From assembly GCA_934613185.1 (NCBI GenBank), contig CAKTSO010000096.1:1-7218 (forward strand): DNA of 7,218 nucleotides. The letters run 5' to 3'. The position numbers were made by a program, and so were the translations under genes. The notes under the pieces are model-generated. The model did no database searches. It was not told the DNA's origin and was given only the letters and a program-made list of their open reading frames with translations. Origin of the DNA: an uncultured Clostridia bacterium. GTDB lineage: Bacteria; Bacillota; Clostridia; Christensenellales; Maliibacteriaceae. The stretch's first letter is position 1, and every line of letters starts with the position of its first letter. Shown here piece by piece: positions 1 through 5,324 of this stretch.

Positions 1-869
1 ATTCCGAGGATCTCGCAGGATTCGTAAAGCGCACGATCGATCAACCATCCGTGCCCGCTTCGGCCATCCTGTCCGGCGACGGAAAGCGGCGTGTTTTTGG
101 CGCGCACGGCTTCCTGCGCGTCGATAAAATCGTGTTGAGCCATGATGTCTAAAATGAGATCGCGTCGCGCGGCGCATGCGTCCGGATGAAGGTGTGGCGC
201 GTAGGCGTCGGGCGAAGAAAGCACGGCGGCGAGCGCGGCGGCCTGCGCCGTGGTAAGTTCTGCGGCGGAACAATGAAAATACCCCTGCGCGGCGGCCTCG
301 ATGCCGTAATACCCGCCGCCGAAATAGACGGTGTTCAAATACATCGACAGGATCTCGTCTTTGGAATAGCGCCGCTCGACCTGCAGGGCAAGATCGATCT
401 CAAAGAGCTTGCGCGTGATCGTTTTCTCGCTCGTCAAATGCGTCAGCTTCACAAGCTGCTGCGTGATCGTGCTTGCGCCCTGCGCATAGCTGCCGCTTTT
501 TACATTCTGCAAAAGCGCGCCGAACATGCGGCGGATATCGATGCCGCGGTGCGAATAAAAACGGACGTCTTCGGCGGCGACGAAGGCGTATTTGACGTTT
601 TGCGGCAAAATCGAAGCGTCGATGAGCGTTCGATCCTGTCCGTCGTCGAAGCGCGCGGCGGGGAAGCCGTCTTTGTCATAGACGACGAGCGTCTGCGACA
701 GCGCGGCAAAGCGCGCAGGGGAAAGCGGCGGCGCGGCCATGTGGACACAGAGACAGAAAATTGCGAACGACAGAAGAAAAAACGCGGCCGCGGCGGCGAA
801 AACGATGCCGAGCTTTGCAAGACGTGTTCCGGTTGGCGTGCTTTTTCTTTTCTGTTTGATCGCTTTCAT
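1..869 (-). CDS. GT51 peptidoglycan glycosyltransferase, probable class A penicillin-binding protein (N-terminal part)
   Basis: This protein polymerises lipid II into glycan strands on the outer face of the membrane. The visible 289 codons begin at an ATG (867-869) and run off the window edge without a stop. A basic N-terminus (residues 1-19) is followed by one hydrophobic anchor (about 20-43). The GT51 motifs come in order: EDVRFYSHRGID (100-111, with catalytic-type Glu100), QGASTITQQLVKL (130-142), KLFEIDLALQVERRYSKDEI (154-173), then LNTVYFGGGYYGIEAAAQGYF (starting at 178). Glu157 lies 57 residues after Glu100, the spacing expected for the second essential Glu. The GT51 fold is essentially complete by about residue 240 and the frame continues, so a C-terminal transpeptidase domain is likely but not seen. 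A monofunctional enzyme is the alternative. The ribosome binding site is weak (GGGGACG-like), and an in-frame TTG about eight codons upstream is an alternative start. It is divergent from the spoIIA-like genes. Confidence 0.93.
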   Translation of the reverse strand, partial: MKAIKQKRKSTPTGTRLAKLGIVFAAAAAFFLLSFAIFCLCVHMAAPPLSPARFAALSQTLVVYDKDGFPAARFDDGQDRTLIDASILPQNVKYAFVAAEDVRFYSHRGIDIRRMFGALLQNVKSGSYAQGASTITQQLVKLTHLTSEKTITRKLFEIDLALQVERRYSKDEILSMYLNTVYFGGGYYGIEAAAQGYFHCSAAELTTAQAAALAAVLSSPDAYAPHLHPDACAARRDLILDIMAQHDFIDAQEAVRAKNTPLSVAGQDGRSGHGWLIDRALYESCEILG

Positions 870-951
870 CGTCGTCCCCGTCCGCTTTCCCAAAGTAGAA
901 GATTTCGGCGAAAAACGCCGCTGTGCGTACTATTTGCCGCGCGGCGGACGG

Positions 952-981
952 ATAATCGTGCCAGATTTTGTCTTTTGACAA
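952..981 (-). promoter_or_regulatory. Putative sigma-A promoter of the GT51/PBP gene
   Basis: Reading on the minus strand, TTGTCA (981-976, 5 of 6 to TTGACA) is followed after 18 bp by GATTAT (957-952, 4 of 6 to TATAAT). This would give a leader of about 75 nt before the ATG at 869. The -35 box overlaps the inverted repeat at 966-983, so a repressor bound there could block it. The assignment is by eye only. Confidence 0.4.
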
Positions 982-983
982 AA
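966..983. repeat. Operator-like inverted repeat between divergent genes
   Basis: TTTTGTC (966-972) and GACAAAA (977-983) form a perfect 7-bp inverted repeat separated by four T residues. It lies in the 203-bp gap between the PBP gene and spoIIAA and overlaps the proposed PBP -35 box. This is the geometry of a repressor operator, but no regulator can be named. A low-complexity coincidence in a T/A-rich patch is possible. Confidence 0.35.
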
Positions 984-1019
984 CGATCGAAGATTCGACG
1001 AAAGCGCTTGTTTTTCATC

Positions 1020-1049
1020 AAAGGCAAAATATGGGCGCGGGGCGAATAG
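1020..1049 (+). promoter_or_regulatory. Putative sigma-H (Spo0H) type promoter of the spoIIA-like operon
   Basis: AAAGGCAAA (1020-1028) fits the Bacillus sigma-H -35 pattern RnAGGAwWW except for one base. After 12 bp, GGCGAATAG (1041-1049) fits the -10 pattern RnnGAATww except for the last base. Transcription would start near 1054-1056, leaving a short leader with the GGGAGGG ribosome binding site. In Bacillus the spoIIA operon is known to be transcribed by sigma-H, so position and pattern agree. The match is by eye and has not been tested statistically. Confidence 0.5.
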
Positions 1050-1072
1050 AAAAGCGACGGGAGGGATAACCT

Positions 1073-1426
1073 ATGGAAATGAAGGCCGTATTACGCGGCA
1101 ATCGGCTGCGTGTGGCGCTGTGCGGCGAGTTCGACCAGCACTGCGCCGCGAGCATTCGGGACAAGATCGACACGCTTTTGGAGAATCCTTCGCTGCGCGT
1201 TCTGACGATCGATTTAAGCGAAGTGACGTTCATGGACTCGTCTGGCATCGGCGTGATCCTGGCGCGCGCGGCGCAGATGAAGCGGCGCGGCGGCGTGACG
1301 CAGATATGCGGTGCAGCGGGACAGATCGAACGGGTGCTGCGCTTAAGCGGCGTGTATACGCTGGTGGAACGGCTCGATGCGCCGAGCGATGGGGGGAAGG
1401 GCAAATGCAGAACAAAGACTGTGTGA
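1073..1426 (+). CDS. spoIIAA: Anti-sigma F factor antagonist (STAS domain), SpoIIAA
   Basis: A 117-residue cytoplasmic STAS-domain protein, the same length class as Bacillus SpoIIAA. In its unphosphorylated form this family binds the anti-sigma factor SpoIIAB and frees sigma-F in the forespore. Visible features are the GEFDQHCAASIRDKID segment (18-33) and the signature LSEVTFMDSSGIGVILARA (48-66). Ser56, the first Ser after Asp55, is the expected phosphorylation site (Ser58 in B. subtilis). The start at 1073 is chosen because GGGAGGG (1059-1065) sits 7 nt upstream; ATG 1079 is a less well placed alternative. Its last 22 nt overlap spoIIAB, indicating translational coupling. RsbV of the general stress pathway is a relative, but the partner next door looks like SpoIIAB rather than RsbW. 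Confidence 0.92.
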   Translation: MEMKAVLRGNRLRVALCGEFDQHCAASIRDKIDTLLENPSLRVLTIDLSEVTFMDSSGIGVILARAAQMKRRGGVTQICGAAGQIERVLRLSGVYTLVERLDAPSDGGKGKCRTKTV

Positions 1427-1845
1427 ACATCACATTTCCGAGCTTTTCGGAAAACGAAACGCTGGCCCGGTCGTTCGCCGCCGCCTACGCCGCGCGCTTT
1501 GATCCGACGCTGCGCGAACTGGACGACATCAAGACTGCCGTGTCCGAAGCGGTGACGAACGCGGTCGTCCATGCCTATCCGACCGAGCCGGGACAGGTGA
1601 CGATGACGTTTTCGCGGCAGGGGCAGACGCTGACGATCGATATTGCGGACAAGGGCGTCGGCATTGCGGACGTCGCCGCCGCGCGCGTGCCGATGGCGAC
1701 GTCGAAGCCGGGAACGGAACGCGCGGGCCTCGGGTTCACCGTGATGGAAGCGTTTATGGACGACCTTGTCGTGGAATCCGAGCCGGGATGCGGAACATGC
1801 GTGCGGATGACCAAAACGATCGGCAAAACGCGCGGCGCGGAGTAA
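1405..1845 (+). CDS. spoIIAB: Anti-sigma F factor / serine kinase SpoIIAB
   Basis: A 146-residue GHKL-type ATPase, the same length as B. subtilis SpoIIAB. The family binds sigma-F to hold it inactive and phosphorylates SpoIIAA. It shows the N-terminal FSENETLARSF segment (14-24), with Arg22 at the place of B. subtilis Arg20, which contacts its partners. The N box EAVTNAVVHAY has Glu48 and Asn52. The G1 box DKGVGI (82-87) and the G2 region ERAGLGFTVMEAFMDD (105-120) complete the ATP site. The start is ATG 1405, with GGGGGGAAGGG just upstream; longer open versions of this frame lie inside spoIIAA and lack homology. It is expected to be followed by sigF, but the next gene here is a membrane protein that overlaps its 3' end. 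Confidence 0.93.
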   Translation: MQNKDCVNITFPSFSENETLARSFAAAYAARFDPTLRELDDIKTAVSEAVTNAVVHAYPTEPGQVTMTFSRQGQTLTIDIADKGVGIADVAAARVPMATSKPGTERAGLGFTVMEAFMDDLVVESEPGCGTCVRMTKTIGKTRGAE

Positions 1846-2495
1846 CGGCGCGCGCCGCGGCGCTGATCCGATCGATCCGCGAAGCGTCGCTGCATACGAT
1901 CGCGTGGACCGCGGCGACGGCATTGTCCGGCGCGGCAGCTTCGGCGGCGAAGCTTTGGGCGGGGATCGCGTCGCACTCTGCCTTTTTGACGGCGGGCGCG
2001 ATCTACGGCGCGGCGCTGAGCGTCGCGCGGGCGGCGGTGCTTCGACAGTTTGCCCGGCAGAAATCGATCGCGGACGAAAAAGAAAAACGCTGCGCGCAGT
2101 GCTGCGCATATCGAAAAAGCGGCGTGTTTCTGCTCGTTTTGGGCGTGTCGTATTTTTTGGTCTGCGCCTGCGTGCTGTTTTCGGACGCCGTTTATCCCGC
2201 GCCGCAGTTTGCCGTATGGTTGTTTGTGCTGACGGCGGCGGGAAAACTCGCGTTTGCCGTTTTCGGCTGGGCGCGGATGCGAAAAAAGAAGAAACGGTTC
2301 ATCCAGGCGCTGAAGCTTTTGTCCGCGGCGGACGCCGTCGTTTCCGTTTCCGCGGCGGCGGGCGCGCTGACAACGCAGCGCTGCGGCGCGGTCTTCGGCG
2401 CTTTTTCCGCGGCGGGAATATTCGTATGCGGCGTGCGGATGCGGGAAAGAACGCACTGCGCGGCGTGTCATGACGACGATAAAAACGAGAGCTGA
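1788..2495 (+). CDS. Multi-pass membrane protein of unknown function downstream of spoIIAB
   Basis: I do not recognise this protein with confidence. As drawn it has 235 residues, mostly hydrophobic and Ala-rich. Likely membrane segments lie at about 36-58, 66-85, 111-132, 139-161, 172-193 and 201-217. A charged cytoplasmic-type loop RQFARQKSIADEKEKR (86-101) and a basic patch RMRKKKKRF (163-171) separate them. Cysteines cluster as CAQCC in the middle and CAAC near the C-terminus. The general layout recalls an uncharacterised Clostridia membrane family with six segments, from memory and unverified. The start is uncertain: ATG 1788 and ATG 1797 both lie inside spoIIAB, lack a good ribosome binding site, and would overlap it by about 50 nt; CTG 1863 is the next candidate. 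It occupies the place of sigF. Its last codons and stop lie in the outer arm of the inverted-repeat element. Confidence 0.7.
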   Translation: MRNMRADDQNDRQNARRGVTARAAALIRSIREASLHTIAWTAATALSGAAASAAKLWAGIASHSAFLTAGAIYGAALSVARAAVLRQFARQKSIADEKEKRCAQCCAYRKSGVFLLVLGVSYFLVCACVLFSDAVYPAPQFAVWLFVLTAAGKLAFAVFGWARMRKKKKRFIQALKLLSAADAVVSVSAAAGALTTQRCGAVFGAFSAAGIFVCGVRMRERTHCAACHDDDKNES

Positions 2496-2523
2496 AAGCT
2501 GTCTCCAGACAAGAAAACAATCG

Positions 2524-2632
2524 GTTTTAAGCTGATCTTTTCCGTTTTGGCGTTGTGAAAATGCTCAACGACGCTTCCGGCGTCGCCTCCGCTTTTCACT
2601 TAGCCAAAAGCGAAAAATCTCCAGCTTAAAAC
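2524..2632. repeat. Internal long imperfect palindrome A
   Basis: GTTTTAAGCTG (2524-2534) pairs perfectly with 2622-2632. TTTTGGC (2545-2551) pairs with 2603-2609, GTGAAAA (2555-2561) with 2593-2599, and CGACGC (2569-2574) with GCGTCG (2580-2585) around a TTCCG loop. The arms are thus collinear along the full length, with small internal mismatches, giving one long hairpin with a GC-rich tip. Confidence 0.75.
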
Positions 2633-2640
2633 TGCAAGCA

Positions 2641-2747
2641 TCAAAAAATACGGCATTTGATGAGCTGAATTGATTCAATCATGCTTTCGTTTTGAAAACG
2701 ATCTATGTGATTGTAAGATTTTTCCCATAGATATGCCGTATTTTTGA
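2641..2747. repeat. Internal long imperfect palindrome B
   Basis: TCAAAAAATACGGCAT (2641-2656) pairs with 2733-2747, with a single bulged A. ATCTATG (2701-2707) pairs with CATAGAT (2726-2732). CGTTTT/AAAACG (2688-2700) and GAATTGATTC (2667-2676) are smaller palindromes inside. Together with palindrome A it fills the space between the terminal inverted repeats. Confidence 0.7.
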
Positions 2748-2835
2748 CGATTGTTTTATTATCTGGAAACAGCTAACGCTCTCTTTTTTTATTTTGCAAT
2801 AAAGTTAAAAAACGATAAAAATCAATAAAAGGCGA

Positions 2836-2864
2836 TTCGCAAAAAACGTCGGATGTTCTATAAT
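2836..2864 (+). promoter_or_regulatory. Promoter of the aldo/keto reductase gene
   Basis: A perfect TATAAT (2859-2864) is preceded, after exactly 17 bp, by TTCGCA (2836-2841, 4 of 6 to TTGACA). The surrounding 2784-2870 stretch is AT-rich. The predicted leader is about 50 nt. This separates the reductase from the spoIIA-like operon as its own transcription unit. Confidence 0.65.
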
Positions 2865-2900
2865 AAATCCTGTTTTGATTATGTCCCGAAGAAGGGGAAA

Positions 2901-2917
2901 TATCCTGAAGGAGGATA
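2901..2917 (+). promoter_or_regulatory. Hairpin over the Shine-Dalgarno of the aldo/keto reductase
   Basis: TATCCT (2901-2906) and AGGATA (2912-2917) form a 6-bp stem with a GAAGG loop. The ribosome binding site AAGGAGG (2908-2914) lies half in the loop and half in the stem, 10 nt before the ATG at 2925. Such a stem could modulate translation, but it is short and may be incidental because any AGGA has a fair chance of a nearby TCCT. Confidence 0.35.
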
Positions 2918-2924
2918 AGAAATT

Positions 2925-3923
2925 ATGCGTTACAAACACTTTAAAAACGCGGACGTCGACGCTTCCGCTCTTGCGGTCGGCACCTGGGCGATCGGTGCGT
3001 TCGGCTACGGCGACGTCAACGACGAAGATTCCGTCGCGGCGATTCGCGCGATGTTCGACGGCGGCGTCAACCTGATCGACACCGCGCCCGTCTATGGCGC
3101 CGGTTATTCCGAGAAGGTCTGCGCCCGCGCACTGGAAGGCCTGGATCGTTCCAAGATCCTCGTGTCCACCAAGTGCGGCGTCGGCCCCACGACTCTGAAG
3201 CATCAGCGCGGCCTCACGCCCGTTGGCAAGCAGAGCCTCCGCGACTCCTCGTTTGCCAACCTCATGTACGAGTGTGAGCAGAGCCTTCGCCGCCTGAAGA
3301 CCGATTACATCGACTTCTACTTCATCCACTGGCCGGATTACGACATGCCCTTCGAGGAGACCGCCGCTGCGCTGAACCTCTTGAAACAGCAGGGCAAGAT
3401 CCGCTTCATCGGCCTGTCCAACTTCTCCAAAGAGCAGATGCTCGAGATGGGCAAATACTGCCGGATCGACGTCATTCAGCCCGCCTATTCCATGGTTTCG
3501 CGTCGTGACGAGGATCTGATGAAGTGGTGCCATACGCAGGGTATCGACACCTTCACCTACGGTTCCCTCGGCGCCGGCATCCTGACCGGCACGTTCCGCG
3601 AGGTTCCCACCTTCGGCGAGAAGGATCCGCGCAACGGTTTCTATCCCTTCTTCAAGGAGCCGCATTTCTCCAAGGTCATGAAGGTTCTGGCCGTCATGGA
3701 CGAGATCAGCGCCGAGACCGGCAAGCCCCTGCCGCAGATCGCGATCAACTGGTCTACGCAGAAGGATTACGTCTCCACCGCGCTTTGCGGCGTGCGCAAC
3801 GTCAAGGAAGCGCAGGAGAACTGCTCCACCTTCGACTGGACGCTGACCGACGAGCAAATCGCGCGTCTTGACGCGGCGATCGCCAAGTACCTCGACTTCG
3901 ACGGCTCCGCGCCTCTGAAGTAA
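2925..3923 (+). CDS. Aldo/keto reductase, NADPH-dependent
   Basis: A 332-residue (beta/alpha)8 oxidoreductase of the aldo/keto reductase family, of the IolS/YhdN-like bacterial kind, that reduces carbonyl compounds with NAD(P)H in the cytoplasm. The catalytic tetrad is readable as Asp52 and Tyr57 in LIDTAPVYGAG, Lys83 in VSTKCG, and His135 in YFIHWPD. Further family marks are LKTDYIDFYFIHWP (124-137), GKIRFIGLSNFS (157-168), the cofactor-side YGSLGAGILTG (212-222) and ALCGVRNVKEAQEN (286-299). The start has an AAGGAGG ribosome binding site. It is monocistronic between its own promoter and a strong terminator. Codon use differs from its neighbours: Phe is almost always TTC and Lys mostly AAG, suggesting high expression or separate ancestry. 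The physiological substrate cannot be told from sequence. Confidence 0.95.
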   Translation: MRYKHFKNADVDASALAVGTWAIGAFGYGDVNDEDSVAAIRAMFDGGVNLIDTAPVYGAGYSEKVCARALEGLDRSKILVSTKCGVGPTTLKHQRGLTPVGKQSLRDSSFANLMYECEQSLRRLKTDYIDFYFIHWPDYDMPFEETAAALNLLKQQGKIRFIGLSNFSKEQMLEMGKYCRIDVIQPAYSMVSRRDEDLMKWCHTQGIDTFTYGSLGAGILTGTFREVPTFGEKDPRNGFYPFFKEPHFSKVMKVLAVMDEISAETGKPLPQIAINWSTQKDYVSTALCGVRNVKEAQENCSTFDWTLTDEQIARLDAAIAKYLDFDGSAPLK

Positions 3924-3955
3924 GCTTTATAGAAGCTCAATTTCGCCTGTTAAAA

Positions 3956-3995
3956 TGCGGCGGTTCCCACAAAACGGGAATCGCCGTATTTTTTT
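3956..3995 (+). terminator. Rho-independent terminator after the aldo/keto reductase
   Basis: A 13-bp stem pairs 3956-3968 with 3976-3988, including two G-U pairs. The loop is ACAAAAC and seven T residues follow (3989-3995). It lies 33 bp past the reductase stop codon. Confidence 0.93.
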
Positions 3996-4033
3996 GTTTT
4001 TCTTTAAGATTCACTGAGATCCCATTCGATGCG

Positions 4034-4063
4034 TTGAAGTTAATACAATCTTTATGCTAAGAT
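4034..4063 (+). promoter_or_regulatory. Putative promoter of the SPT-like/SDR operon
   Basis: TTGAAG (4034-4039) and TAAGAT (4058-4063) are 18 bp apart, each matching 4 of 6 consensus bases. TGC directly before the -10 makes it an extended -10 (TGn). The leader would be about 65 nt. The upstream in-frame ATG at 4062 overlaps this -10 and has no ribosome binding site, supporting translation from 4134. Confidence 0.5.
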
Positions 4064-4133
4064 GAAATCGAAGCGGAAGGCGCTTTTTGTTCGAACGCGC
4101 CGTCTCGCGAAAAAAGGCGAAAGGAGATCAAAA

Positions 4134-5324
4134 ATGGACATCTTCAAAAAGTGCCGGAAATTCACGGCGGTCAACGAAGTGCGCGAGCTTGGCATTTATC
4201 CTTATTTTCATGCGTTGGAATCGCGTCAGGACGTTGAAGTCATGATGGAAGGCAAGCGGCGGATCATGCTCGGGTCGAACAATTATTTGGGGTTGACGAC
4301 GCATCCGCGCGTGGTGGAGGCGGGCATTCGCGCCTTTGAACAGTACGGCAGCGGCTGTTCCGGCTCCCGGTTTTTAAACGGCACGCTGCAAATGCATCTG
4401 GAACTGGAAAAAGAACTCGCGGCGTTTCTTCGCAAAGAGGCGGTCGTGACGTTTTCGACGGGCTTCCAGTCGAACCTCGGGATCATTTCCGCCATTGCCG
4501 GACGGGAGGACGTCATCCTCTGCGACCGCGAAAACCACGCCTCGATCTATGACGGCTGCCGGCTGAGCTATGCCAAAATGCTTCGCTACCGGCACAACGA
4601 CATGGAGCATCTGGAGGCGCTGTTGAAAACGGTCCCCGAGACGGCGGGTATTTTGATTGTTACCGACGGCGTGTTTTCCATGGGCGGCGACATCGCCAAT
4701 CTGCCGGAAATCGTGCGGCTTGCAAAACAATACGGCGCGCGCGTCATGGTCGACGACGCGCACGGTCTCGGCGTCATCGGCGAAGGCGGACGCGGGACGG
4801 CCAGCCACTTCGGATTGGAAGACGAAGTGGATATTTATATGGGAACGTTCTCCAAGTCTCTGGCGAGCCTCGGCGGCTACATGGCGGCGAGCGAAGAAGT
4901 GGCGGATTTCGTGCGGCATACGTCGCGTCCGTTTATCTTTTCGGCGTCCATGCCGCCCAGCGCCTGCGCGGTCGCATTGGAAGCGCTGCGCATTTTGGAA
5001 GAACACCCCGAACTGCCCGAACGTCTGCGTTCGCTTTCGGCGTATGCGCGGGCGGGTTTCAAGGCGCGGGGCGTGAAGATCCGCGAATCCGTCGCCGACG
5101 TGCCGACGCCGATTGTTCCATTGTATACTTACGACACGATCAATACGCTGACGTGCGCAAAGAAGATCTACGATGCGGGCGTGTATGTCAATCCCGTTCT
5201 GCCGCCGGCGACGGCACCGAGCGAATGTCTTTTGCGTACGAGCTACATGGCGACGCATACGGAAGAATTGCTCGACGAGGCGATGGATGTGATCGCTTCC
5301 GTCATGGGGGAGCGGCATGAGTAA
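4134..5324 (+). CDS. spt: PLP-dependent alpha-oxoamine synthase, serine palmitoyltransferase-like
   Basis: Enzymes of this family condense an acyl thioester with a small amino acid, releasing CO2. The 396-residue protein reads most like bacterial serine palmitoyltransferase, which makes 3-ketosphinganine. It has YLGLTTHPRV (51-60), GSGCSGSRFLNGT (72-84), His135 (PLP-stacking, in ENHASI), Asp207 and His210 in VDDAHG, and the PLP lysine Lys241 in GTFSKSLASLGG. The spacings His135, Asp207 and His210 to Lys241 (106, 34, 31) equal those of the Sphingomonas enzyme. PPAT (357-360) and Arg368 fit the substrate-carboxylate end. The FSKSLASLGG lysine motif argues against BioF and KBL. No signal peptide or membrane anchor is seen. 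The start is fixed by AAGGAG 7 nt upstream. It overlaps the SDR gene by 8 nt. A cysteate- or glycine-using relative cannot be excluded. Confidence 0.8.
   Translation: MDIFKKCRKFTAVNEVRELGIYPYFHALESRQDVEVMMEGKRRIMLGSNNYLGLTTHPRVVEAGIRAFEQYGSGCSGSRFLNGTLQMHLELEKELAAFLRKEAVVTFSTGFQSNLGIISAIAGREDVILCDRENHASIYDGCRLSYAKMLRYRHNDMEHLEALLKTVPETAGILIVTDGVFSMGGDIANLPEIVRLAKQYGARVMVDDAHGLGVIGEGGRGTASHFGLEDEVDIYMGTFSKSLASLGGYMAASEEVADFVRHTSRPFIFSASMPPSACAVALEALRILEEHPELPERLRSLSAYARAGFKARGVKIRESVADVPTPIVPLYTYDTINTLTCAKKIYDAGVYVNPVLPPATAPSECLLRTSYMATHTEELLDEAMDVIASVMGERHE

Larger units (their letters stand above)
2487..2783. mobile_element. MITE-like nested inverted-repeat element (no transposase)
   Basis: Terminal inverted repeats at 2497-2523 and 2748-2774 match at 24 of 27 positions, beginning AGCTGT and ending CAATCG. 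Beyond them GAGAGC (2487-2492) and GCTCTC (2778-2783) also pair, with a 4- versus 3-nt gap. Inside are two further long palindromes, 2524-2632 and 2641-2747, so nearly the whole 297 bp can fold into a three-way structure. The three mismatches in the terminal repeats are C-A, C-A and G-A, not wobble pairs, which fits decaying DNA repeats better than a conserved RNA helix. The element is AT-rich against a GC-rich background and has no credible ORF. No clear target-site duplication is visible. T7 at 2784-2790 directly follows, so it may also serve as a transcription terminator for the spoIIA-like operon. Confidence 0.6.

Noticed and set aside
975..980. Perfect TTGACA on the plus strand as a sigma-A -35 for spoIIAA
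   Set aside because: No acceptable -10 lies 16-18 bp downstream (ACGAAA at 17 bp); the sigma-H-like pair nearer the gene fits better.
186..1049. Long open frame on the plus strand across the PBP gene
   Set aside because: It is antisense to a clear GT51 domain, is Arg/Gly-rich low-complexity, and arises from the GC-rich codons of the real gene.
1018..2471. Long minus-strand open frames opposite spoIIAA, spoIIAB and the membrane gene
   Set aside because: They are Arg-rich shadows with no family motif; the plus strand carries recognisable proteins with ribosome binding sites.
2487..2783. CRISPR array or tandem repeat
   Set aside because: The repeats are inverted and nested, not direct and regularly spaced.
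2805..3857. 350-codon minus-strand frame opposite the aldo/keto reductase
   Set aside because: It mirrors strong codon bias in the reductase; the reductase tetrad, promoter and terminator are all on the plus strand.
4062..4133. N-terminal extension of the SPT-like protein from ATG 4062
   Set aside because: This ATG overlaps the likely -10 box and lacks a ribosome binding site, while ATG 4134 has AAGGAG at ideal spacing and matches SPT N-termini.
4134..5324. Calling the oxoamine synthase BioF or KBL
   Set aside because: The lysine motif is FSKSLASLGG rather than the GK-type motif of BioF/KBL; no biotin or threonine genes are nearby.
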